The notes under the pieces: generated by a model | What the model saw: only the letters and a program-made list of their open reading frames with translations | Databases searched by the model: none | What the model was told of the DNA's origin: nothing | Shown here: positions 10,805 through 22,261 of the stretch, in pieces | Numbering within the stretch: position 1 is the stretch's first letter | Layout of the letters: every line of letters begins with the position of its first letter | Assembly: GCA_015179025.1 (NCBI GenBank) | Contig: WHUX01000012.1 | Location: forward strand, 1-64,000 | Direction: 5' to 3' | Source of the DNA: Terfezia claveryi | Lineage: Eukaryota > Ascomycota > Pezizomycetes > Pezizales > Pezizaceae | Length of the DNA: 64,000 nt | Translations under genes and position numbers: made by a program

Positions 10805-11912
10805 TGTTATGGACGGAGGTTGGAAGGTAATTCCCGCGTCGACGCGGTAAACAACGACTTATTCTAGTTCGGGGTATCACCTGCGATCGCAGGTGATGGA
10901 GGCGAGTGTCGAGGTATCGCACACGTAGGGAGCTCTACATGTGTGATCAGGTGCCTAGAGACTTCGGGCGAAACCAAAGTCGAGCGAGGTATTGAGGTCA
11001 AGGTTGAGAAGGCGAGGTAGTCTGAGCTACACTCAAGAACAGTGGTGCAGATATATTCGTATAACAACTAGGTACAGGAAGGTAGACAAGTTGTTGCATG
11101 GGGAAGAAAGAAACAGAATACAGACAGCAAGAACAGGCTTCTTTTATAGAGATCCTGTCTCCATCTCGAACAACACCTTTTTGGCTAACACAACGGTCTA
11201 GACAAAGCATAACAGAAGATGAACACGCAAGCCAGCTCACGGATACACGGATCCTGTGAGATTGTCAAGAACGAGGTGTCTGGCAATAACGGATAACGCT
11301 GGTGCGAACAGAAGACCTGAAGAATTGTACATAAGCGAAGGTGAAATTTCTGATAAGCTAAAGAGTTTTGAGCGAGAGCAGGTTGTTCCCAATCTGAGAG
11401 TCGTGCCAGTTTTGGTTCGACTCTCAAATAAGGTCTGGGTCAAAATAGGGTTCAAGGGTTTCCGGGGTATTTCCTAAATCTGAGAGTCGTGCCAGTTTTA
11501 GTTCGACTCTCAAATAAGGTTCGGGTCAAAATAAGGTTCGAGGTTTTCCAGGGTATTTCCTAGTTTGAGAGTCGTGCCAGTTTTGGTTCGACTCTCAAGT
11601 GTCAAATCCATAAGCGAGCGACTAGGACTTCCGGGATGCAGTCGGATGTCGGCTAGCCAGGAGAGGCAGGGTCGAGAACATAGTCACATGATATACTTTG
11701 GCAAGTGCGTAGGTTGCCGGCGATATCGATCGGGGTCAGGATCGTGATTCGAGAGGGTTCGTAACACTGCCTCCCTTGACACACGCGGCAACTGCTTCCG
11801 CATGTCTCGTGTCCCCTGCCCTCTGCCCCTCTTGCCTCTTGCCCTTGCCTCCCGTCTCAGCCTCCCCCTGGTCACACACGTAGTGTTCCTACGTGTGTGT
11901 TATCCTATAACA
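10805..11912 (-). repeat. 5' LTR of the chromovirus (right in the window)
   Basis: 1108 bp, TGTTAT...ATAACA. The TATAAAA box is on the minus strand at 11148-11142. The presumed self-primer copy at 11091-11099 reads TTGTTGCAT, one transition away from the left LTR. The last unit of its 85 bp array ends near 11600. Confidence 0.97.
11142..11148 (-). promoter_or_regulatory. TATA box of the chromovirus 5' LTR
   Basis: TATAAAA on the minus strand. The presumed RNA 5' end at the self-primer lies about 49 nt downstream. Confidence 0.6.
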
Positions 11913-11917
11913 ACAAG
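11913..11917. repeat. Target-site duplication ACAAG, right copy
   Basis: Identical to 4666-4670 and immediately outside the LTR. Confidence 0.95.
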
Positions 11918-14224
11918 AAGTCAAGTATTAGAGGTTAATTATCACTACCGAAGGTATTAGGATAGATTGTACCAAGGTTACCGCTGTCCAGGAATGGCAA
12001 ATCCCAGCAAATCTCAAAGATGTCCAAGCCTTCCTAAGGTTCACTAATTTTTACTGACAGTTCATTCTAGAGTATTCGAAGATCATAGCCCCCCTCATTG
12101 CCCTAACTAAAAAAGACCAGTGCTTCAACTAGAATCTAGAAGCCTATTCTGCCTTCCAGAACCTCAAGGCAGCCTTCTGCTCAGAACCAATCCTGGCCCA
12201 CTTCGACCTAGACAGTAAATGTATCATAGAAACTGATGCCTCTAACTATGTATCTATGGGAATCCTCTCTCAGTATGTCAATAGTATCCTCCACCTAGTG
12301 GCCTACTTCTCGAAAAAGCACTCCCCAGCTAAGTGCAACTATGAGATCTACAACAAGGAGCTGATAGCTATCATGTGAGCATTCAAGGAATAGAGACCAT
12401 ATCTAGAGTCAGCCTAAGGAATTATTGAGGTGTTGTCTGATCATAAGAACCTTGAGTATTTCACCACCACCAAGCTGCTGAACCGAAGGCAAGCTAGGTA
12501 GTTGGAGTTCTTATCTCGGTTCAACTTCAAGATGGGATACTGGCCAGGAAAGGCTGGCAAGAAACTGGACACCTTGACTAGGAGATTAGGAGATCTCCTT
12601 AAGGGGAGGGATGAAAGGCTAAGATACCAAAATTAGGTAGTATTGAAGCTCGAAAACCTTGATCTAGCAGCCAATGTTCTAGCTTAGGCTGATATGGAAG
12701 CTGAAGCTGATGCAGAAACTAAAGCTAATGCGGAAGCTGAAGCTAATACGGAAGCTGAGGCCGAAGCCACCAGGGAAGCTAACCTCTGACAACTGGTGAG
12801 ACAGACTTATGAAGGAGACCCTCTAGTTAGAGAGATTGTCACCATAGTAGATTCCGGCTAGTGCCGCCACCCTAAGATTTCCCTAGCTAAGTGTATATTA
12901 CAGGAAGGCCTCCTCTATCACCTCGAACGGCTCTATGTACCGGAAGGAGAGTTATACCTGAGGCTGATTGAAGAACACCACGATACTCTGGTAGTAGGTC
13001 ACCCTAGAGTGGCAAAGACATTAGAGCTCCCAGCTAGGGAATACATTTGGATTGACCAGCAGAAGGATATGGAGTGGTACGTACGGAACTGCCATATTTG
13101 TAAGCATACTAAGCCCATCCACCATGCCCCATATGGTACCCTGAAGCCCCTAGATATCTCGGATTGGCCGTAGCTGCACCTGACTATGGATTTCGTGACG
13201 GGATTGCTGGAAGACTCGGGATTCAATGCTATCTTGATAATGGTAGATCAGCTGACAAAGATAAGGCATGTTATACCTTGTCGGGATACTTGTTCTGCTC
13301 AGGAGTTGGCCAACCTCTACCTCAATAATGTGTTTCAGTATCACGGGCTCTCCAAATCTATCATTTCCGACTGTAGCCCTCAGTTCACTTCGGACTTTTA
13401 GAGAGTGTTCTACAAGCTTCTGAGGATCAAAGTGCATTTGTCAATAGTATATCACCTCCAGACGGACGGCCAACTGGAGAGGATAAATACCATTATAGAG
13501 CAATACCTATAGGCCTTCGTTAATTACTAGCAGGACAACTGGATTTCATTGTTGGCAACTTATGAATTTGCTGTAAACAACCAATTCTCGGAATCATTGA
13601 AAACATCCCCCTTTCTGGCCAACTATAGTTAGCACCCCTAGTTCATAGATGCTCTAGCACCCTTACAAAAGGCCAAAAATAATGTCCTAGCCCAAAAGTT
13701 TGCAGCCAGAATCACTGAGCTCCACTCTACCCTGAAAGTGGAGCTGGGATATACACAAGCTAGGCAAGCTAAGTATGCTAACAGATCATGGTTGCCAGCC
13801 TCTAAATACTAGCCAGGAGACAAGGTGTGGCTGTCCAGCTAGCACTTCCGAATAGAGCAGCCATCTCACAAGCTTGACTACAAGTTCTTAGGTCTATTCG
13901 AGGTATTAGCCGCTATGGGCACTCATGCCTATTGATTGAGATTCCCCAAGAACATCAAATGCCACCCAGTTGTCCATGTTTCTGAGATTGAGCCCGCCGT
14001 AGGGGACCCCCTTCCAGGACAGGAACACCTTCCACCCCCTTCCGTAGTTATCGAAGGTAAAGAGGAATGGGAGGTGGAGGAAGTGCTGGACTCACAGAGA
14101 AGGTACGGGCATTTGCAGTATAAGGTTAAGTGGCTAGAGGATAAATAGACAACCTAGCAGCCTACTGATAACCTAGAGAATGTACCGGACCTAGTCAACT
14201 TGTTCTACTAGTGCTACTCTCGAA
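11918..14224 (+). pseudogene. Degraded gypsy RT end, RNase H, integrase, chromodomain (old element)
   Basis: Continues the element broken at 4670. Recognisable blocks in order: RT connection (FLRFTNFY near 12035), RNase H ([15 protein letters not shown] near 12230-12275, NKELIAIM near 12355), integrase zinc region (HH-CC near 12975-13110), integrase core (MDFVTGLLEDSGFNAILIMV near 13185), SDCSPQF near 13370 with the second catalytic Asp kept, and the chromodomain (EEWEVEEVLDSQ near 14062). About 22 in-frame stops are seen, mostly TAG where Q or W is expected, with some TGA for CGA. An alanine/glutamate-rich stretch near 12690-12780 is an expansion specific to this copy or family. Confidence 0.9.
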
Positions 14225-14388
14225 AGCCTCACCCTGTGCCATGATGTTCTTATCAGCCTGGATTAGAATTGTTATTAGTATATACTTTTAGAGTTGGGGT
14301 TGGGGTTGGGTTATAGGTTATTGGTTTTATTTGTCTATCCTGCTTGTTTGTTTTTTGCCTCGCCTTCTATCACTGGGACTCCCAGCCT

Positions 14389-14401
14389 AAAGGGGAGATA
14401 A
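14389..14401 (+). other. Polypurine tract of the old gypsy element
   Basis: AAAGGGGAGATAA stands immediately before TGTCATAACT, the probable 3' LTR start. Confidence 0.65.
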
Positions 14402-14830
14402 TGTCATAACTATCCTCTCCCAGCCTAGTCTGACCTCATTATTATTATTGTTATTACTATTATTCATCACTTGCGACATAGGTAATAGCATTGTTATCTC
14501 GGCTCCCAAGATAAGAGGTCTTAGGAACCTTATTCCTTTTGATAGTTTTGGCCAAGAAGGAAGCTTATATATATAGCGTGCTCTCTCTGCTCTCTCATTG
14601 AATCCCTATCCAATATCTTGTATACCCAATACAGGACCTTGCTTCCCCTGCACTAGTGTATCTTTTCTGTATACCCCCCTTGTCCCGTAAACAACTCCAT
14701 AGCAATAGCTGTCTCCTTCCAATACACACAGCAACCACTTTTGTATGTCTCTTACCTCTTCCTCTTGTCCCCCATTCCAGTCTTCTCCAGTCACACATAT
14801 AGCATTCCTATGTATATGTTACCCTAGCCC
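14402..14830 (+). repeat. 3' LTR of the old gypsy element (right end approximate)
   Basis: Begins TGTCATAACT after the polypurine tract and contains TATATATATA at 14566-14575. Near 14790-14830 it resembles the end of the younger element's LTR (CACACATATAGC..TCCTA..TATGTTA), and a second copy of that motif follows near 14865-14890. The true end cannot be fixed because the 5' LTR lies outside the window. Confidence 0.5.
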
Positions 14831-16100
14831 TACCCTTGCCTTGCCCCTAGCCTTTCCCTAGATCACACATGTAGCGCTCCTACATATGCGATTCCCTCTT
14901 GCCACTGCCTCGGCATACCCCTTAGTCACCTTGTCCCCCAGAGCCCTTGTTATATATAGCTTACAATTACTTTTTCATTATTAAGAGAGAGTAATTGCTT
15001 ATTATAATAAGCTATAGACCTTTTTTAGTATATCTCTAGTAGCCTTCAACATAGTGTTTGCTACTCAACTTTATATAATTCAGCTATTTATATAATGAGT
15101 ATATTTGGTTTTACTTGAGTATACTTTATAGCTACCTATAGGTCTTTTTTAGTATATTTCAGCATCTCTTATAAGGTAGGGATATTAGTGATATTGTCTA
15201 AGCTTTGATAATTTAGCTGATATAGGTTGTAGCTATAATAGTTATAAGGAGTTAAAACTAAGGTCAATTGAAGGGCTGAGAAGGTTGTTGTGCTATATGT
15301 CTTAAACACTAGACATAAGACAGTGGCTGATTACTACTAAGTTGTGAATGGTATCTAGTATAGCTAATATCCAATATAGCAAATAGCGTGGGGGCCATTC
15401 TAGAGTGAATCTCTAGAGCTCATGAGGAGATTATTTATGATCTAAAGGGTTTATATACTAAGTACAGTGAGGAGGAAGTATCTTGAGGACCTTTATGCCA
15501 CCTCCTATACCTCCAATTACAACTGCTCAAGCACGCTCTCATATAACTGAGCTTATTCGGCATTTGGAAGCTCTTACAGTTTCAGAACTTCCCGGTGGAG
15601 GAAAGCCCGATCTTAATATCTTGCTATCAACTGCGTCATCTTGAGCAAGCTCTTACTCGCAATACGCGTTCAGCGCTAGGCCTTACTACTGTTACCATTC
15701 CGTTATAGCAATTACATTTACCTTTAATAATCCCTGTAAGAGTAACAATCCCTGTAACCCCAGCCCATCGGTACGGTATCCGGTATAGCAAGTAGATGCC
15801 TCACCTAAATGGTTAGAAATGGAAAATTTTGACTTGAGCCGTCCGGTATAGTTACCAAGGGATCCACTATAAGCGAGGTTTTAGTGTACTTGCATATGAC
15901 ATTAGTGTTAGGGTCACGTGAACATCCTTACCGGTGCCTATCGGGTAGTAACCATCTACCGTAGTTCGATCCAAAGATAACCGAGCTAACCAGACTAAAC
16001 CAAGCTATAGTCTGGTTACCGAGCTATTTTTGCCACTCTGTCAACTGCTGTACCGCGGCAAAGGTTGAGGTTGTGGCAAATTCCGAAAAATGGTACTCCC
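14831..16100. other. Transposon debris, no gene
   Basis: AT-rich DNA. A short coding-like stretch begins near 15494 with ATGCCACCTCC and stays open for about 45 codons before stops; it may be the start of a dead transposase, but no family is recognised. An inverted pair AACCAGACT/AGTCTGGTT lies at 15988-16017. Confidence 0.5.
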
Positions 16101-17567
16101 CACTTTTATTATGCTCGCATTATGCACGTTAACTGCAGCGCTGACTGATTTATTAATATTACATAGGTCACTACAATCCTAAATCCTATCAGATCTTCAG
16201 TCAGGTGGTATTTATGTCTGGGGTTCTGTTTCCTATACCCAATTTCCATATGTTTGTACGTGGATGGCCAGTGTCCATCCCTACAAGAGGCGGTGCACGC
16301 CAGACTAAGTTGTCCCTGTGTGAGACTGCAGTGCATTATTGCTTCTGGCTGCGTGGTACATATTTGTTACATGCTCATGAGTGGTGAAACAGGACATGAC
16401 TTTACCCCTTGGGGTGTATGCATTTCTATCAAGATCAGCCCTACCCAAATGCTGATCTTCCCCACAGCTCCAGTCTAAACTGCCCATAACGGCCAATGAT
16501 CAAATTGCCCCCAATACGAGGGTCTGATCGAGACCAAAATTGCCCCAGTCATAGGATGCTTCACGATGGGTTTAGCTCACATCTGCAGAAATCAGCTTGG
16601 CAAGCACGATCAGTCTCTTCTGGTCCTACAGTACATTTAGATCTCAAAGCATTTCATTTGCAGTCACGGTGTCTTGCTGCTGAATGGAGGTGGCTACTTG
16701 CAAGTATGTTGCATATAACAGGTGCTGACCTGCATTACTTTATATATGATCTAGCCCATTACTGGAATCTCACTAGTTGAGATGGCCTGTGCAGTTGTGA
16801 GACAACTCTTCATTCTCTCTTCCTCCCTTCCCCTACTCTGTATCTGGTACCTACTTCCCCCCGGCTCTGTCATTGGCGGACTGAGACACTGATTGAGATT
16901 GCTTTGTTTTCCCTTCTCCTTCTCTCTCCTCTTATTGGAGATAATTTACTTTCCGCGGGATTGCCGGAAAGTTCGTCAAAACCAGCTTACGGTTTCAGAC
17001 GACAAGCTCCTGTCGTTTTTCACAGCTGTCATTGGTCCTTTGCCTCCGTAGCGTATTTAGTCAAATTCCGGACCGCCCCAACACCAGCCAGCTGAGCTTG
17101 CGCGCCGAACATTCCCGGAACCACCACTCAACCGACTTGTCCATTGGTAGGTAATTCTAATTCTGTACCTGTCTTAATTCAACTCGGCGCAAGCGCGGCG
17201 CGGCACGGCGCATTAATTTGGATTTGGATTTGGGGCTTTTTTTGGGCAGAAAGGGAAAGAAAAGCAGTCGTTTGCACCCTTGCATTGAGTGGTACTACGC
17301 ATCTTCGCCAACAACAACACAGCACAGTCTTACAAGTACAGCATACATTTACACGGAGATAACATACCGTGATCTAGAAATACGGTGAATTTTTCCCGAT
17401 TTGTGGTGCTGCTGGGATCTCGGGAGGCGCATAAGTTGCGGAGCTGACCGGTAATCATAAACTACAACCCACGGCAAGGCAAGGATAGGAGAATCTTGGG
17501 TGTATATCTATTAAAAGCCCGGCCTCTACACTGATAAAACAAGCCAAGCGGATGAAGATCGGGAAAC
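16101..17567. other. Intergenic region and promoter of the F-box gene
   Basis: No ORF resembling a protein is seen. Pyrimidine-rich tracts near 16800-16930 and the GC-rich stretch near 17180-17210 are typical of upstream regions. A short upstream ORF (ATG at 17552, stop at 17591-17593) overlaps the start codon of the F-box gene in another frame. Confidence 0.6.
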
Positions 17568-20500
17568 ATGACAATGGCATCCTCACCAAGTAGCACCATT
17601 CCACCGCGAACGCAAATTACAAAGAAGCCGGTGCCAAATACGCCGAAGCAGTCACCGCTGAGGTTGAAGACCGATAATCTATCAATTTCATCGTCCAGTG
17701 GGGATTATGGATCTGCAGGAGGGGTAAGGGTGGGTGGTAGTTTACAACAGATATCACCGGACATGTCGCCAGTGTCACTCTTGTCAGCGGGATCAGTAGC
17801 AAGTTGGCGGAGGGAGGATATTAGTGGGAGAAACGAAGAGGAGGAAGTGGATTTGAGGGAAGAAGAAGAGTCGTTTCAGGCGCAGGTGGAGAGGGAGCTG
17901 AGTGTGAGGGAAAAACAGAGGAGGATGGATTCGGGAAGGGGGCCGGTGATGGTGGATAGGCCGTGGCAGTCACACATGGAAAGAGCGCTGGAGAAGGAAC
18001 GTCAGCATGGGCGGACGCCTGACTGGGGCCAGAGTATCATTAGGGACGATCCAGGAAAGGAACGAGATGGTGAATGGGGCAGGGAAAGTGAATTCAAGGA
18101 CATGAAAAGGAATACAGCAATGGAGATGAATGAGGGAGTGGTGATAATGGAGGACTCGGAGGCTGACCTTAATAGAATTGGAAGAAGTGATGATATGGGT
18201 ACAAGGATTGAGCAGTCCAAAGATAGCAAAGGGAAGGGGAAGGAGAAAACAAGGCCTCCGTCAGTTGGTGAGCTCTTGCCGAAGGAGATTATACAAATGT
18301 GGGCTTCCCTCTAAATTTCTCATCTCCTGTGCGGCGTTTTCCCTAGCCGGTGATGTGCCTGACTTGAGTACGCTTCAGGGTTCTATGTTTCGCCGACCCA
18401 AACACCTTCGATACACTGACATTGATTTCATCGAAGTGGTATCACGCTTCGAGGTCTGCCTTTGTGTACGCTCACCAACTCCGCCAACTCGGCACCCCTG
18501 TCCAAGACCATCCAACTGACGATAAGCTGCCGGAGTTGATTGAGCGGTTTAATTCTGAGGCTCGACGTGGATTATTCGAGTCGTATCTCAAGCCGAAGAT
18601 TACAGAGATTCAACTGATATGCTCATCACCTTCATCGGCTGGGGCTTTGCCTGGAGGGGATACATTCCGATTCGAATTCTCTGCAAAGGGGAGATACTTG
18701 TTGGCTTTGTCATCATCGAGGATTTTCGTTGTTTGTCTCGCTAGAGAAGAGGTTTCTGTGAAGCGGGAGTTCAAAATCCTCAAGCGCCCACTTACTGCTG
18801 CAATCCTTGATGACGGTCTAGCATTGGCCGTACTGTCCTCGAATCATGTGGTCACCTTATATGATTTAAGCGGGCAAAAGGCGAAGATCATGAAGACACT
18901 TCCTCTAGAAAACCCGCCTCGAACAATCGCGCTTTCCCCAGGAGCAGCAGTTCTGGCAGCCGCTTACGATGGGGGGATAGAAGTCTACTCGCTGCATCCT
19001 TCAGCGTTGTCGACAGATCGAAGAGCAGTCAATTGTGACCCTGTTGATTCATTAGCGTTTTCATCGGATGGACTGGTATTGTTGGGAACAACGCTGCATA
19101 CTAGGGCTCCTACGACGGTGATTATATCTGCGCCTTTCTTCTCGATCGATTTTCCAGAGGATGAGGGGCTCAGTCAGATGTGGACGACGCAAGTACTGTT
19201 TCCAAGATCATCAAGGGATAATAGTCACGCTACCCTGTTACCTGAGAGCTTTTACCACGATGATGACGAAAATACTTGGGCATTTACGTTTGACAGGCAT
19301 TTTGAAACGTTTAGGGCAGTAAGGGTCGATGATTTGAGGAATGGACATACGTACTTTGCAGGCCCAAGTGATGGAAAGTCGGTGGGCCCAACAGTACTTC
19401 CATCGCCTAGTGTGGATGGGGAGATGGTTGCGGTGGGTTTCGGGGGGAAGAGGGTATGGATATATGGGGTTCCGGGAGAGCTTGATTTGGAGCATAAGGC
19501 GTTAGTGGCTGGGGATGGACAGAGAAATAGTACTGGGAGTGTGCCCAGCGATACAGGTGCTGCTTGGGCAGCTGGTTCGGCTACGGTGACTGGGGGGTGT
19601 AATTCACAGCAGGGGGTATGGGCAGTGCTGAGCGATCGGTCGAGGAATTCTTTTGTGCGGGGAAGGCAAATTGGAGAAATTGATGGATTGGCGGGATTGA
19701 AGTTCTTGAGGTGTGGGCATAGGCAAAGACTGGTAGCTGTGGCGAGCGGCGGTGTGGGGACTTTTGAAAGTGGGGAAGGGGAGGATTTGATTGTTGATGG
19801 GGGAAGGGTGATACTTTTTGACTTCGGCAAATGCCCAAGGTACCGTGGGAAGACAATTATTACTATTGAGATTGGAGATGGACAGCAAGGGCATGTGGAG
19901 ACGTTGGCTGAGGAGGAGAGGGACCTTGAGGCAGAGGTTCAGATGGCAAGACGACGAACTGTTACGCAGCGGACACGGCAGAATCGACATAATGTGCTGA
20001 ATCAACAGAATAACGACCTTCCTCCGGTACCTAGTCTACCAGCTCTGCGAAATCAAGGATCGATGAATGCATTGACTCTGCGCCCGGTTGCGCCAACTCG
20101 ACGGCCTGGACACCTTACGGTCAATAGGTCGCCAACAGATCCTACAGCATCGTCATCGTCGCCCGTGGAGTCCCGCGGAAGGCAGGAGTTACCCAGACGA
20201 CCACCGTCATCTACTTTCTCCCCTGGTGACGAAGATTTCTCCACTTTCGAGGAAGCCGTCGACGTCCCTTACTCTCAAGGTGAGCCCCGAAGCTCCAGTG
20301 CACTCAGAAATAGACCTGGAAACATCCCGGGATCATTCGGTGCACCTCGACACCAGCAAGCGCTCAATAACGGCGGAAGAGTTGTGGGCCCAGATGGACG
20401 ACCAATACTGCCGCAACAGCAATCTCGTATAGGGGGACAAGAAGAACAGTGGGAGGAACCACCGCCGGCATATACCCCAAGGTCAGACAATGATCCACCG

Positions 20501-21419
20501 TTGCCGCTACATTTACTATTAACACTGCAGCCGAGGGGTACGCCGTTGCCAATTTTACCTGGGGTGTTACCATATTTGACAGGCCCAGTGACAGTACAAC
20601 ATCAGCAACAAGTACAACAACAATTGCACGTCCATCAACAGTTGCTACCGCAGATTCAGCAGTATCATGCACAACATCATCAGCAGCAGGTACAGCGGCA
20701 CCCACCCCCATTAAATCAGCTCCGGATTCAGACACAACTTCCACAGGCCCAGCATCAACATCAACACCAACAGCTACCACAGCAACGTCAGCAGCAATAT
20801 CAACAGCTGCTGCAACAGCAGGTACAGCCTCAGCAGGCACCTTCTCAACAGCAACATCAGCGTCGCCAGCCCCACCAGCCCCACCAGCCTGATCAAGGTC
20901 AGCATCAACATCACCAGCAACAGCCATTTCAACCTCAACAACAATCACAGGCACCGCAGCAGTATCAGCAGCAGTCGCCACTACAGCCACCGCGGCGGAC
21001 ACAACAGCAATCCAGCAGCTGGGGTACAGCACAAGGCTCAACCATGATGAACATGATGAGAAGAGGGCTCAGCACACGATCATCCTCTAGGCTAAATCAG
21101 CAACAGCCAATTCTTGTGCAACCTCCCACTCCAATACAAACTAGAAATGCCTACCAGTTGCATAACAGTAGTATGCTCAACGTCACGACACCAGTTATGA
21201 GTAGTGTATCCGCGCCGGTATCTCCAGCAATAGGCAATGGAGAATATGGTGTTGAGAGAAGCCATTCCGCTCCTTTAACTCCCGGAGGTTATGGAGATTT
21301 CACCTTCCATGCCAGAAGACCGAGCTCGGTGTCTGTTAACAGCTTCAGTACGGCCCAATCCACACCACTGCCACATATCCAATGGCAACACCCTCAACAA
21401 CAGCAACAGTTACCACTGC

Positions 21420-21495
<76 letters not shown>

Positions 21496-22261
21496 GTTAC
21501 CACTGCAACAGCATCAACAACACCAGATACAGATGCCGCCGGGGATACTAGCCAATAATACCCCACCTCCGGGTACTCTGCCTATGAGGCCAATGCAGCA
21601 GCGACCAGAAATGCCCACCATGATCGGAGGTGGTAGAATGTCTCCTATGTCTTCGTTGGATTTCCCGCGGAATGAATATGTCCCTCAACATGTCAATGTA
21701 ATCACCCCAGGTTCCCCTACGCCATCCGCTGGAAGTATCCCCAGCCAAACTTCACCAATAACCCCGATCCCAGGCCAACACCAGCAACATTACCAGCAAT
21801 ACCCTCCTCAATCCTACTACCATCGACCATCAAACATCCCCCCTCCCCCTGCCGTGCCGAGTCCGCTACGTCGAAGCACGAATGGAAATGGTGGTACACT
21901 AAGAATGCTCTCGAGGTCAATGTCTCGCTCTAGACTTTACCGCGGAAGAAATGCAGATTCTCCTGCTATATCTTCAGGGGTGATTGCTCCTGCGGTCCCG
22001 GGTGACCCAGAAACGACGATGATCCGTGATCCGTTCCAGGCACATGCGATGGCAAGTTCGGCGAGGGGAGGAGTGGCGATTCCTGTGGGGATCGGGGTGA
22101 GGAGGAATCCCAGTAGGCCGGAGAGGAGCGCGGCGAAGCATGTGAGGGATGCAAGGAGACGGAGGATGGAAAGGGAGATGGAGAAGCTGGAGAAGGGGAG
22201 TGTGGCGGGGAGTGTGACGAGTCGGTTTAAAGGGAAGGAGGGGAGTTGTGTTGTGATGTAG
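17568..22261 (+). CDS. F-box protein with propeller-like region, polyglutamine and C-terminal CaaX box
   Basis: CDS join(17568..18298, 18379..22261), 1537 aa. The 80 nt intron (GTGGGC to CTTCAG, branch CTGAC) splits the F-box, which becomes LPKEIIQM then VLCFADP and NTFDTLTLISSKWYH at about residues 237-275. This would bind Skp1 in an SCF ubiquitin ligase (family knowledge). Residues 1-235 are charged and low-complexity. Residues of about 300-720 show WD-like or propeller-like beta repeats (FSAKGRYLLALSSSRIFVV, AFSSDGLVLL). A Q/P/H-rich region follows, with 26 uninterrupted Gln at 1258-1283 (25 CAA and one CAG). The C-terminus is basic and ends CVVM, a CaaX prenylation motif. The substrate is unknown. 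ATG codons at 17568 and 17574 are both usable. Confidence 0.85.
18299..18378 (+). other. Intron inside the F-box
   Basis: Chosen because it alone joins frame 3 to frame 2 and restores a full F-box. Without it the first exon stops 13 nt further on. Confidence 0.85.
21419..21496 (+). repeat. (CAA)25-CAG microsatellite coding for 26 Gln
   Basis: Uninterrupted CAA triplets lie within the F-box gene, with copies of TTACCACTGCAACA at both edges. Such a pure tract is expected to vary in length between strains. Confidence 0.97.

Larger units (their letters stand above)
4671..11912 (-). mobile_element. Complete Ty3/gypsy chromovirus, minus strand
   Basis: The element has two 1.1 kb LTRs, a 5 bp target duplication, a priming site, gag, pol and a polypurine tract, all read on the minus strand. 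Domain order is gag with zinc knuckle, protease, RT, RNase H, integrase and chromodomain, which defines a chromovirus. It sits inside the RT gene of an older chromovirus, as expected of elements that target silent chromatin. Both ORFs have premature stops, so this copy is not autonomous as it stands, but its low LTR divergence (about 29 differences by eye in 1.1 kb) makes it much younger than its host element. Confidence 0.95.

Noticed and set aside
14290..14325. GTTGGGGTTGGGGTTGGG as a possible internal telomere
   Set aside because: Only three imperfect G-rich units; not TTAGGG and not at a chromosome end.
20364..21566. Minus-strand frames of 225 and 73 codons rich in Val and Ala
   Set aside because: They are the antisense of the CAA/CAG-rich coding region of the F-box gene.
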